Positions 35,507 through 43,781 of a stretch of DNA of 64,000 nt are shown piece by piece (the stretch's first letter is position 1; the number at the start of each line of letters is the position of its first letter). The notes under the pieces were generated by a model. The model made no database searches. It saw only the letters and a program-made list of their open reading frames with translations, and was not told where the DNA came from. This DNA is from Arthrobacter glacialis (lineage in GTDB: Bacteria > Actinomycetota > Actinomycetes > Actinomycetales > Micrococcaceae): assembly GCF_002909445.1 (NCBI RefSeq), contig NZ_PPXC01000010.1, positions 83,235 to 147,234 on the forward strand. The letters are read 5' to 3'. The translations under genes were made by a program, and so were the position numbers.

Positions 35507-36646
35507 GTGAGTGACGAAGACGTTCGTAAGGGTCTTGCTGGCATTGTGGCCGACTACACCGCTGTTTCCAAGGTGAACCCGGACTCCAACTCGCTGCTGT
35601 ACCGCGGCTATCCGGTGCAGGAATTGGCGGCCAGCAAGTCCTTTGAGGAAGTGGCACTGCTGCTGTGGACCGGGGAACTGCCCACCGATGAAGAGTTGGC
35701 CGCGTTCGAGTCCTTTGAACGCGCCAACCGTGCGCTTGATGTTAATGTTCGCGCGGCGATTGACCTGCTGCCGCTGGACTGCCACCCCATGGATGTTGCC
35801 CGCACGGCCGTCTCCGTTTTGGGTGCCAACCACCCGTTGGCCGAGGACTCCTCCCCGGAGGCCGAGGTTGAGAAGGCTAAGTCGCTTTTTGCCCAGTTCC
35901 CGGCCGTCGTTGCCTACGACCAGCGCCGCCGTCGTTCCTTATCCATGGTGGAACCCCGCGCTGACTTGGACTACTCGCAGAATTTCCTGTGGATGAGCTT
36001 CGGCGAGGAAGCGGCCCCGGAGGTGGTGGATGCCTTCCGGGTGTCGATGGTGCTCTACGCCGAGCACTCCTTCAACGCCTCGACGTTTACTGCACGCGTC
36101 ATCACCTCGACGCTCTCGGACCTGCACTCGGCCGTGACAGGTGCCATCGGCGCGCTGAAGGGCCCGCTGCACGGCGGCGCCAACGAGGCCGTCATGCACA
36201 CCTTTGACGAGATCGGCATCCGCAAGGAGGAGTCTCGCGAGGAGGCCGCCGCCCGTGCCAAGGCGTGGATGGAGGACGCCCTGGCCGCGAAGAAGAAGGT
36301 CATGGGCTTCGGCCACCGCGTCTACAAGCACGGCGATTCCCGCGTGCCCACCATGAAGGGGGCGCTGGATAAGATGATCGCGCACTTCGACCGACCCGAG
36401 ATGCTGGGCCTGTACGACGGGCTGGAACAGGCCATGGACGAGGCCAAGGCCATCAAGCCCAACCTCGACTACCCGGCGGGGCCCACGTATCATTTGATGG
36501 GCTTTGACACGGACATGTTCACACCCATTTTCATTGCCTCCCGCATCACCGGCTGGACAGCCCACATCATGGAACAGCGGGCAAGCAACGCACTGATCCG
36601 CCCCCTGAGCGCCTACAACGGCGTGCCGGAGCGCCACCTGGCCTAA
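35507..36646 (+). CDS. prpC: 2-methylcitrate synthase
   Basis: Condenses propionyl-CoA with oxaloacetate. The 379-residue protein is a short type II-like citrate synthase fold: KGLAGIVADYTAVSKV at the start, HGGANEAVMHTFDEI with a catalytic His, GFGHRVYKHGDSR with the second His, and FGFDTDMFTPIF-like C-terminus (here MGFDTDMFTPIFIAS). It starts at a GTG with AAGGAG. It may also accept acetyl-CoA, as many PrpC proteins do. Last gene of the prpDBC operon. Confidence 0.94.
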   Translation: MSDEDVRKGLAGIVADYTAVSKVNPDSNSLLYRGYPVQELAASKSFEEVALLLWTGELPTDEELAAFESFERANRALDVNVRAAIDLLPLDCHPMDVARTAVSVLGANHPLAEDSSPEAEVEKAKSLFAQFPAVVAYDQRRRRSLSMVEPRADLDYSQNFLWMSFGEEAAPEVVDAFRVSMVLYAEHSFNASTFTARVITSTLSDLHSAVTGAIGALKGPLHGGANEAVMHTFDEIGIRKEESREEAAARAKAWMEDALAAKKKVMGFGHRVYKHGDSRVPTMKGALDKMIAHFDRPEMLGLYDGLEQAMDEAKAIKPNLDYPAGPTYHLMGFDTDMFTPIFIASRITGWTAHIMEQRASNALIRPLSAYNGVPERHLA

Positions 36647-36671
36647 CTCTTCCTGAGCCTGTGCCCACGGG

Positions 36672-36706
36672 CGGGAGGTCACCTTTCCATGAGGGGTGGC
36701 CTCCCG
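36672..36706 (+). terminator. hairpin after the prp operon
   Basis: CGGGAGGTCACC pairs with GGTGGCCTCCCG (one mismatch), 25 bp after the prpC stop. No strong T-run follows, so it is a weak or Rho-assisted terminator. Confidence 0.5.
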
Positions 36707-36819
36707 TCGTCGTCCACCGCCCACTCCCGGGACACGTGGTAACAACTGTGTCGCCAACCACCCGTTGCGGGTAGTCTGAGGAAAAGTACGGCAGCTTCCG
36801 ATCAGTTCAAAGGAGCATC

Positions 36820-37149
36820 GTGGAAAAATCATCACTGACGGCACTGGCCCGGGAACTTTTGGGAGGCGCCAAGACCAAGAACAGCGGCCGTAGTTCCAGA
36901 ACGGTGTACGGCGGGCACGAACGGGTCTTGCGCCAAACGGTGGTTGCCCTCACAGCCGGATCCAGGCTGGACGAGCACGACAATCCCGGAGAGGCCACGA
37001 TTCAGGTGCTCAGCGGGCGCATAGCCCTGGTTTCCGGCGGCGTCACATGGGAAGGCTCGCCGGGAGACCATTTGGTGGTGCCCATGGCACGCCACAGCGT
37101 GGACGCCTTGGAAGATTCAACGTTCCTGTTGACCGTGGCCAAACCGTAG
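36820..37149 (+). CDS. cupin-domain protein
   Basis: A 109-residue single-domain cupin beta-barrel. The first cupin motif is partly degenerate (LDEHDNPGEATIQVLSGRIAL, with His and Glu) and the second reads PGDHLVVPMARHSVDAL with a His, so a metal site is possible. Such small cupins can be sugar-binding or sensing proteins, or act as enzymes; I cannot tell. GTG start with AAAGGAG upstream. Stands alone, followed by a hairpin and a convergent NUDIX gene. Confidence 0.75.
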   Translation: MEKSSLTALARELLGGAKTKNSGRSSRTVYGGHERVLRQTVVALTAGSRLDEHDNPGEATIQVLSGRIALVSGGVTWEGSPGDHLVVPMARHSVDALEDSTFLLTVAKP

Positions 37150-37187
37150 CTGGCCAACGTGCATTTGTGCGCCTGGTGGTCTTGTCT

Positions 37188-37241
37188 GCGCTTTAGCGGC
37201 TTGCAGGCGGTTGGTGAACCGCCCACAAGCCGCTAAAGCGC
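37188..37241. repeat. long hairpin between the cupin and NUDIX genes (convergent)
   Basis: GCGCTTTAGCGGCTTG (37188-37203) faces its exact complement (37226-37241), and the inner part AGGCGGTT/AACCGCCC extends the stem. A T-run is absent. It lies 39 and 28 bp from the two stops and probably ends both transcripts. Confidence 0.8.
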
Positions 37242-37268
37242 ATAAATGCCAAGTGGCCCGGCAGCAAA

Positions 37269-37790
37269 CTAGCTGCCCATGCCCCGACTGTCTGCCGGGA
37301 CGGCACCCAGTGGCGGTGTGTGGATGCTCGATGCAACAGTTTCATTGTCGTCATTGAGGACTACGCGCCAGTGGCCACGCTCCCCCGACAGGAACGCCGG
37401 GAGCCAGTGGCTGGCATCTGCCCACATGTGCGCATGGGGCAAATCCCCCACCGGGTGCCATTGTGGCGCAATTTCATCGCTTTCAACGGCGTCGCCGGCG
37501 AACGTCCGGCACAAGAACACTGTGGTGAACATGTCCCATTCGGGCTTGGCCGGGAACACGAAGGCCACGGTGCCCGCAGGAATCAGGTCCATCGCCCCAA
37601 TGACGAGGCTAGTTTCCTCGGCAACTTCACGGCAAATCGCCGCAACAATGCTCTCCCCCGGCTCTACATGGCCGCCAATCCCCACAACTTTTCCCGCGCC
37701 GAAGCCAGTCTTTTTCAGCCCCAGCAGCACCTGCTCCCGGCCCTCATGGGTACGGAGCATGAAACACAGAGTTACAGGGGCGGAAGTCAT
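37269..37790 (-). CDS. NUDIX hydrolase, MutT-like
   Basis: A 173-residue NUDIX pyrophosphohydrolase. The full NUDIX box is seen in GGHVEPGESIVAAICREVAE followed by ETSLV, so metal binding should be intact. Sequence and size are close to 8-oxo-dGTP diphosphatases of the MTH1/MutT group (a C-terminal WDMFTTVFLC strand and PQWHPVGDLPHAHMWADA), so it may clean oxidised nucleotides, but substrate specificity cannot be read from the box. It faces the cupin gene across a long hairpin and is divergent from the chitobiose-type ABC operon. Confidence 0.85.
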   Translation of the reverse strand: MTSAPVTLCFMLRTHEGREQVLLGLKKTGFGAGKVVGIGGHVEPGESIVAAICREVAEETSLVIGAMDLIPAGTVAFVFPAKPEWDMFTTVFLCRTFAGDAVESDEIAPQWHPVGDLPHAHMWADASHWLPAFLSGERGHWRVVLNDDNETVASSIHTPPLGAVPADSRGMGS

Positions 37791-37875
37791 GACTCCAGCC
37801 TAGGCCACCGGCAAACCTTCCAGCACTAGCAAGGAATTTGACACATTTTCACCACAAGGTCCCACATCACAAGTG

Positions 37876-37891
37876 TGTGACGCGTGTCAAA
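37876..37891. promoter_or_regulatory. CRP/GlxR-like half-conserved site before the ABC importer operon
   Basis: TGTGA-N6-TCAAA resembles a CRP/GlxR site with one weak half. It lies about 137 bp upstream of the binding-protein start, where catabolite control of sugar uptake would be expected. A weaker GCATA-N8-TATGC repeat follows at 37909-37926. No DasR-type site (ACTGGTCTAGACCAGT-like) was seen. Confidence 0.35.
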
Positions 37892-38027
37892 TAACAAATA
37901 TAGATTTTGCATAGCGAAACTTATGCGGAATGTGCTTCGTCCCACTCCTCGGGCCCTCCTAATGTCATCTCATGCCCGCTGCGATTTCTGCCAGCGCCCA
38001 CACCTGACCAACACCCCTGGAGGAACC

Positions 38028-39320
38028 GTGAAGATCTCACGCATGCTCGCCGTAGCTACACTGGCTGCCCTGGCCCTGACCAGCTGCGCACCCCCAACAT
38101 CCAACAACGCTGCCTCAACGCAGGACGACAAGACAGGCACCTTGCGCGTCTGGCTCTTCTCCGAAGTCAACCAGGACCCCAAGTCGGCCGTGGTCAACGC
38201 AACCATCAAGGAATTCGAAGCAACCCACAAGGACGTCAAAGTCGACGTCCAGTACATCCCCGTTGACACTCGTGCCGAGAAGTTCAAGGCCGCCTTCAAC
38301 GACCCCTCCAGCGCCCCTGACGTGGCCGAGTACGGCAACACAGACCTGGCCAGCTATGTGGCAGCCGGCGGCCTCGCCGACATCACCTCCAGCATCAAGT
38401 CCTGGGACGAGGGCAAGGACCTGGACCCCAAGGTGCTGGCCACCACCGCACTGGACGGCAAGAACTACGGCGTGCCGTGGTTTGTGGGCGTCCGGGCCCT
38501 GTACTTCCGCACCGACATCCTCAAGGCTGCCGGCGTCGAAGTCCCCAAGACCATGGCGGAGATTGAAACGGCCGCCCGTGCAGTGCGCGCCAAGAACCCC
38601 GGCATGCTGGGCATCTCCGTAGGCGGCAAGGCACAGTTCTCCGCCATGCCGTACCTGTGGGCCCATGGCGGCGCCATCGCGGCAGACACCAACGGCACTT
38701 TCTCCTCGAAGCTGGACACACCCGAGTCGCAGGCCGGGATCGCGGCCTACACCAACTTGATGAAGGATGACATCTGCCCGGCGCAGACCTGCGCCGAATT
38801 TGGCGGCAACGCCAGCGTCCAGCAGTTCATTGCGGGCAAGGCCGGGATGACCATTGGTGGCGACTTCAACTACAAGGCCATCGCGGCCAGCGAATTCAAG
38901 GACAAGTTCGGCGTGGTGCCCGTTCCCGGCGTCGAGGCCGGTTCCATTGCCCCGGCCTTTGCCGGCGGCAACAACTTGGGCGTCTTCAAGAGCTCCAAGA
39001 AGAGCACCCTGTCCAACGAGTTCGTCCAGGCCCTGGCCAGCAAGAAGTCCCAGCTGGCCATGTTCGACGCCATGGGCAACCTGCCCACCTTCACCGATGT
39101 GCAAAAGAGCGTCGCCGAGGAGAACCCGTACGTGGCGCCGTTCATTGACACGATCGCCGCCGGCACCAACTTTGTGCCGATCACCTCGACCTGGTCAACC
39201 GTTGACGCCAAGGGCTTGTTCACCAACATGTACCAGCAGGTTGTCACCGGCAAGGCTGACGTCCCCACGGCAGCCAAGGACACCACAGCAGCCATGAACA
39301 AGATTTTTGAAGCAAAGTAG
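38028..39320 (+). CDS. sugar ABC transporter substrate-binding lipoprotein
   Basis: The 430-residue extracellular binding protein of a family 1 (MalE/UgpB-like) sugar importer. The signal peptide ends in a lipobox LTSC, with the lipidated Cys at about residue 20. A GTG start at 38028 with GGAGGAACC fits; the longer open frame upstream does not resemble a signal peptide. Motifs such as FNDPSSAPDVAEYGNTDLAS and AFAGGNNLGVFKSSK belong to this class. Linked permeases and a cytoplasmic GH20 hexosaminidase point to N,N'-diacetylchitobiose or an oxidised form as ligand, by analogy with DasA. Confidence 0.88.
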   Translation: MKISRMLAVATLAALALTSCAPPTSNNAASTQDDKTGTLRVWLFSEVNQDPKSAVVNATIKEFEATHKDVKVDVQYIPVDTRAEKFKAAFNDPSSAPDVAEYGNTDLASYVAAGGLADITSSIKSWDEGKDLDPKVLATTALDGKNYGVPWFVGVRALYFRTDILKAAGVEVPKTMAEIETAARAVRAKNPGMLGISVGGKAQFSAMPYLWAHGGAIAADTNGTFSSKLDTPESQAGIAAYTNLMKDDICPAQTCAEFGGNASVQQFIAGKAGMTIGGDFNYKAIAASEFKDKFGVVPVPGVEAGSIAPAFAGGNNLGVFKSSKKSTLSNEFVQALASKKSQLAMFDAMGNLPTFTDVQKSVAEENPYVAPFIDTIAAGTNFVPITSTWSTVDAKGLFTNMYQQVVTGKADVPTAAKDTTAAMNKIFEAK

Positions 39321-39327
39321 TCACCAA

Positions 39328-40305
39328 ATGACCCTTCAACTTCCCGCAAAGCCTTCCCTGCAGGAGCCGAAGCCGGCCACCCCGTCGCCGCGCCGCACGA
39401 AGCGCCGCGGCGGGGTGAGCCGGTTTGAGCACTGGCTGTACCTGGCTCCGGCCCTGATAGTGCTGATCGCCCTGATGGGCTACCCGCTGTTCCAGCTGGT
39501 CAACGTGTCACTCTACGACTACCGCCAGGACCAGGTCAGCGGCAACGCGCCCCTTGACTTCATCGGACTGGAAAACTACCGGACGCTCATGGCGGACCCG
39601 GAATTCTGGCAGGTGCTCGCCAACACCGTCATCTTCGCCTCGGCCTGCGTGATTCTCACCCTGGTGACGGGCTCCGCCCTGGCCGTCCTGGCCACCCGTT
39701 TGCGCCCGTGGGTCCGCAACACGCTCTTTGCCGTCTCGCTCGGCGCGTGGGCAACCCCCGCCGTGACAGGCAGCGCCGTCTGGCTGTTCCTGTTCGATCC
39801 CACCCAGGGCCTGATCAACAAGATGCTGGCCGGCATTGGGCTGAGCCAATTCGTGGATCATTCCTGGACGTATGAGAAGTGGTCGGCGTTTGGCCTGGTT
39901 GCCAGCGAAGTTGTCTGGTGCTCGTTCCCGTTCGTCATGGTCACCGTCTACGCCGGCATCCAGGCGATTCCCACTGAAGTCATTGAGGCGGCCCGCCTTG
40001 ACGGGGCCTCCATGCCGCGCATCTTCTCCAACATCATGCTGCCCATGCTGCGCCCCATCGTCATCATCGTGACCATCCAGTCCATCATCTGGAACTTCAA
40101 GATTTTCTCCCAGATCTACATCATGACCAGCGGCGGCGGCATTGCCGGCCAAAACATGGTCTTGAACGTGTACGGCTACCAGCAGGCCTTCGCGGCCAGC
40201 CTGTACGGCCTTGGCTCCGCCCTGGGCGTCATCATGACGGTCCTGCTGCTGGTCATCACCCTTGTTTACCTGCGACTACTCAAAAGGAGTGGTGAAGTCC
40301 TGTGA
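39328..40305 (+). CDS. sugar ABC transporter permease (MalF/DasB-like)
   Basis: A 325-residue inner-membrane permease with six membrane segments after a basic N-terminal tail. The EAA loop that docks the ATPase reads EVIEAARLDGASMPRIFSNI near residue 217. The ATG at 39328, seven bases after the binding-protein stop, is chosen over a TTG at 39307 inside that gene. It forms a pair with the next permease, whose start overlaps its stop. Confidence 0.9.
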   Translation: MTLQLPAKPSLQEPKPATPSPRRTKRRGGVSRFEHWLYLAPALIVLIALMGYPLFQLVNVSLYDYRQDQVSGNAPLDFIGLENYRTLMADPEFWQVLANTVIFASACVILTLVTGSALAVLATRLRPWVRNTLFAVSLGAWATPAVTGSAVWLFLFDPTQGLINKMLAGIGLSQFVDHSWTYEKWSAFGLVASEVVWCSFPFVMVTVYAGIQAIPTEVIEAARLDGASMPRIFSNIMLPMLRPIVIIVTIQSIIWNFKIFSQIYIMTSGGGIAGQNMVLNVYGYQQAFAASLYGLGSALGVIMTVLLLVITLVYLRLLKRSGEVL

Positions 40306-41198
40306 CAACGCTCAAACTGGACGGGCCCGCCAAGCCGGCCTCCCGCCGTCGTATATTCCCCGCCCGCAGGGGCTGGACCGTGAACATCATCGGCCTGCTC
40401 ATAGCTGTTGCCGTCGCCTTCCCGCTGTACTGGATGGTGCTGTCGGCCCTGAAGCCGGCCACGGCGCTCGACGCCGGAGACTCCACCCCGTGGACCCTCA
40501 CCCCGTCCTTTGACTCGTTCGCCCGGGTCCTGAACGTGAACAACTTCGGCCAATACTTCTTGAACTCGCTCATTGTGGCACTCAGCGTGGTGGTCCTGTC
40601 CACGCTCTTCGCGTTCCTGGCCGCCGTGGCCGTGACCCGCTACAACTTCAAGATGCGCACCAAGCTGCTCATTATCATCCTCGTGGCCCAGATGGTGCCC
40701 GTGGAGGCCCTGACCATTCCGTTGTTCTTCTTGTTCCGCAACTTTGGCGAAACCATGCCGGCGATCGGCCTGAACCACTTGGGCTCGCTGATCCTGGTGC
40801 ATGTGGGCTTCAGCATTCCGTTCGCCATCTGGATGCTGCGCGGCTTTGTGGCCGCGGTGCCGCTGGAGCTGGAGGAGGCCGCCAAGCTCGACGGCGCCAG
40901 CAGCTTCCGCTTTGTCCGCTCGGTCCTGTTTCCGCTGGTGGCCCCGGGCGTGGTGGCATGTTCGGTGTTTGCCTTCATTTCCACGTGGAACGACTTCCTG
41001 TTCGCGAAGACGTTCATCATCTCGGCCCAGGAAAACTCCACCCTGCCCATGGCTCTGCTGACCTTCTTCAAGCCGGACCAGAACGATTGGGGCGCCATCA
41101 TGGCCGGCTCGGTCATCATGACCATCCCGGTCCTCATCTTCTTCATCGCTGTCCAGCGCAAGCTCGTCTCCGGACTGGCCGGCGCCGTCAAGGGCTAA
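40302..41198 (+). CDS. sugar ABC transporter permease (MalG/DasC-like)
   Basis: The second permease, 298 residues and six membrane segments. The EAA motif is ELEEAAKLDGASSFRFVRSV near residue 190. A GTG start overlaps the first permease's TGA (GTGA). No ATP-binding subunit is encoded in this operon; the importer must use an ATPase from elsewhere, as DasABC uses the shared MsiK ATPase in Streptomyces. Confidence 0.9.
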   Translation: MTTLKLDGPAKPASRRRIFPARRGWTVNIIGLLIAVAVAFPLYWMVLSALKPATALDAGDSTPWTLTPSFDSFARVLNVNNFGQYFLNSLIVALSVVVLSTLFAFLAAVAVTRYNFKMRTKLLIIILVAQMVPVEALTIPLFFLFRNFGETMPAIGLNHLGSLILVHVGFSIPFAIWMLRGFVAAVPLELEEAAKLDGASSFRFVRSVLFPLVAPGVVACSVFAFISTWNDFLFAKTFIISAQENSTLPMALLTFFKPDQNDWGAIMAGSVIMTIPVLIFFIAVQRKLVSGLAGAVKG

Positions 41199-41210
41199 GA
41201 AAGGCCTTCC

Positions 41211-42833
41211 ATGCATTCCTTGCTCCCCGCCCCCGGCTCCTTCACCGCAACAGGTTCCACCCTCCACCTTGACGACTCCACTTCTGTGGCCTCATCCCCG
41301 GAACTGGCCGCCGCCCGGCGCTGGTTTGTGGGCGCGCTCGGTGCCGCCACCGGATGGGAGCTGGCCGGCACCGCGTCCGCCGACGCACCGGCCGCCACCA
41401 TCGTGTTCGCCCTGGACCCCTCCGTGGAACCCGAGGGCTACACGCTGACCATCGACACGGCTGTGCGGATCACGGCCTCGGACAACGCCGGCGCCCTGTA
41501 CGGTGCCCAGACACTGCGCCAGCTGCTGGGTCCGGCGGCGCACCGCCAGGCTCCGACGGCGTCCTCCTGGGAGCTGCCCACGGCCGTCATCACCGACCGG
41601 CCCCGCTTCAGCTACCGCGGGGTCATGCTGGATGTGGCCCGGCACTTCATCCCCAAAAATGATGTGCTGCGCTTCATCGACGTCGTTGCCGCGCACAAGC
41701 TCAACGTGCTGCACCTGCACCTGACCGATGACCAGGGCTGGAGGGTGGAAATCAAGAAGTACCCGCGTTTGACCGAAGTGGGCGCCTGGCGCAAGGAATC
41801 CAACCTGGGGGCCTGGCGTGCGGGCATCTTTGACGCCACCCCGCACGGCGGCTTCTACACCCAGGAAGACCTGCGCGAGATCGTGGCGTTCGCCGCCGCC
41901 CGGAACATCACAGTCATCCCGGAAATTGATGTGCCCGGCCACTCCCAGGCAGCCATTGCCGCCTACCCGGAGCTGGGCCTGGCTGGCAAGCCCCTGGAGG
42001 TGTGGACCCGATGGGGCATTAACGAAAACGTCCTTGAACCCACCGCCTATGCGGTGCAGTTCTACCGGGACGTGCTCGATGAGGTCATGGACATCTTCCC
42101 CTCCCCCTGGATCAGCCTGGGCGGCGACGAAGTCCCCCTGGACCAGTGGAATGCCAGCCCGTTCGCGCTCAAGGCTGCCGCCAATCTGGGCTTCGAGTCC
42201 GTTGCGGGCCTCCACGGCTGGTTTGTGGGACAGCTGGCCGAACACCTGCACCAGAACGGGCGCAAGTCCGGCGTATGGGATGAGATTGGCGACGTCGGCC
42301 TGCCCGACGGCGCCCTGGTCGCCTCATGGCGCGGCTACGAAGGCGGCTTGGATGCCCTGGCCAAGGGTTACGATGTGGTCATGTGCCCCGAACACAAACT
42401 GTACTTGGACCACCGCCAGTCGGCCCTTGAAGAGGAACCCGTCCCGGTTGGCTTCGTCACCACCCTTGAGGCGGTGTACAACTTTGACCCCATGCCCGAC
42501 GCCGGTGACAAGGACTTCCCGGGCCGGCTGTTGGGGGCGCAGGCCAACATCTGGACCGAGCACCTCCCCTCGGCACGGCGCATCGACTATGCCGCGTTCC
42601 CCCGGTTGAGCGCCATCGCCGAAGTTTTTTGGTCCACCCCGGACACACGCGACTACGCCGACTTCCACGCCCGGCTTTCCCCTGCCCACCTGGACCGGCT
42701 CTCCGCCATGGGCGTGGAGTTCCGGCCGCTGGACGGCCCCCGCCCCTGGCAGCAGCGCCCCGGCGTCGCAGGTTGGAAGCGGGACTACGAGGCGGAGCAG
42801 GCGGCAGCAGCCCAGGCCGCCGAAGCCCAGTGA
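41211..42833 (+). CDS. beta-N-acetylhexosaminidase, GH20, cytoplasmic
   Basis: Releases terminal beta-GlcNAc by substrate-assisted catalysis. The 540-residue enzyme has an N-terminal GH20b-like domain (to about residue 135) and the catalytic barrel with VLHLHLTDDQGWRVEIKKYP near 165 and the catalytic Asp-Glu pair in SLGGDEVPLDQW near 305. There is no signal peptide, so it acts inside the cell on an imported disaccharide. The permease gene ends 12 bp before it, and its stop overlaps the IclR start. That position, after an ABC importer for a chitobiose-like sugar, makes chitobiose or chitobionate the best substrate guess. Confidence 0.93.
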   Translation: MHSLLPAPGSFTATGSTLHLDDSTSVASSPELAAARRWFVGALGAATGWELAGTASADAPAATIVFALDPSVEPEGYTLTIDTAVRITASDNAGALYGAQTLRQLLGPAAHRQAPTASSWELPTAVITDRPRFSYRGVMLDVARHFIPKNDVLRFIDVVAAHKLNVLHLHLTDDQGWRVEIKKYPRLTEVGAWRKESNLGAWRAGIFDATPHGGFYTQEDLREIVAFAAARNITVIPEIDVPGHSQAAIAAYPELGLAGKPLEVWTRWGINENVLEPTAYAVQFYRDVLDEVMDIFPSPWISLGGDEVPLDQWNASPFALKAAANLGFESVAGLHGWFVGQLAEHLHQNGRKSGVWDEIGDVGLPDGALVASWRGYEGGLDALAKGYDVVMCPEHKLYLDHRQSALEEEPVPVGFVTTLEAVYNFDPMPDAGDKDFPGRLLGAQANIWTEHLPSARRIDYAAFPRLSAIAEVFWSTPDTRDYADFHARLSPAHLDRLSAMGVEFRPLDGPRPWQQRPGVAGWKRDYEAEQAAAAQAAEAQ

Positions 42834-43642
42834 GCGAACCGGAAGACAGCAGCGAGAAGCGGAACTCGTCGTCGTCCCTGCGGAAGGCGCTGAGCCTGCT
42901 GTCCGTCGTGGCTGAACAGTCCACCGACCCGGAAGGCATGTCCCTGCTGGACCTGGCCAAGCGCTCGGGCATCAACAAGAGCACAGTGCTGCGCCTGACC
43001 ACCCCGCTCATCGATGAGAACCTCCTTGAGCGGGACCGGCAAAGCGGGAAGTTCCGTCTGGGCTTTGGCAGTCTGCGGCTGGGGCAGTCGTACCTGGATT
43101 CGCTGGACCTGCGCAGCGCCGCCAATGCGGAGCTGCGCGCGTTGATGCGCAAGACTGCCAACACGGTTCACCTGGTGGTCCTCTCCGGCCATGAGGTGGT
43201 GTACCTGGACAAGGTGGAGGACGAGGCCACCGTGCGCATGGCATCGCGCGTGGGCGCCACCATGCCCGCGTACTGCACGGCCGTGGGCAAGGCGATCATG
43301 GCGTACAGCTCCGAGGAGGTGGTGTCCTCGATTCTGTCCGTGCCGCTGGCGCCCATCACGGCCAAGACCATCACCGATCCGGCAGCACTGCGCCAGGAAC
43401 TCGCCGCCGTGCGCCGCCGCGGCTACTCGATTGATGACAGGGAGAACGAGCCCGAGGTGCGTTGCGTTGCGGCGCCAATCTTCAACCACGATGACGTCGT
43501 GGTGGCGGCGCTGAGCGTTTCTTCGCTGACCTCCCGCATGACGCCGGCCAAGGTGCGCGAGGTGGGGCCCATGGCTGCTGCCGTGGGACTGCGGATCTCG
43601 GTGAAGCTGGGGTCGCGCCGCTCGGCAACGCTGCTGAAGTAG
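42830..43642 (+). CDS. IclR family regulator of the chitobiose-type operon
   Basis: A 270-residue regulator: an N-terminal winged helix (LLDLAKRSGINKSTVLRLTT) and a C-terminal GAF-like effector domain (VHLVVLSGHEVVYLDKVEDE, PAYCTAVGKAIMAYS). The GTG at 42830 overlaps the hexosaminidase stop, so it is part of the same operon and probably represses or activates it. No clear IclR palindrome was seen at the operon start. Confidence 0.9.
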   Translation: MSEPEDSSEKRNSSSSLRKALSLLSVVAEQSTDPEGMSLLDLAKRSGINKSTVLRLTTPLIDENLLERDRQSGKFRLGFGSLRLGQSYLDSLDLRSAANAELRALMRKTANTVHLVVLSGHEVVYLDKVEDEATVRMASRVGATMPAYCTAVGKAIMAYSSEEVVSSILSVPLAPITAKTITDPAALRQELAAVRRRGYSIDDRENEPEVRCVAAPIFNHDDVVVAALSVSSLTSRMTPAKVREVGPMAAAVGLRISVKLGSRRSATLLK

Positions 43643-43696
43643 TGCCCGCACCGCTTCACGGTGACTGCGTGCCAAAGTTGCGTTCCTCCAGTGATG

Positions 43697-43754
43697 GCGT
43701 GCCAAACAGGTCAGGGCCCATGAAATTTCATGGGCCCTGACCTGTTTGGCACGC
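43697..43754. repeat. 58-bp perfect palindrome without a loop
   Basis: GCGTGCCAAACAGGTCAGGG and its extension to 29 bases are followed directly by their exact complement. A further copy of GACTGCGTGCCAAA lies just to the left, at 43663-43676, and can pair with TTTGGCACGCAGTC at the right end (43745-43758). It sits between the convergent IclR and AbiEi-like genes and probably ends both transcripts. Confidence 0.9.
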
Positions 43755-43781
43755 AGTCGCTGCAGTGCGATGTGGAGACGC

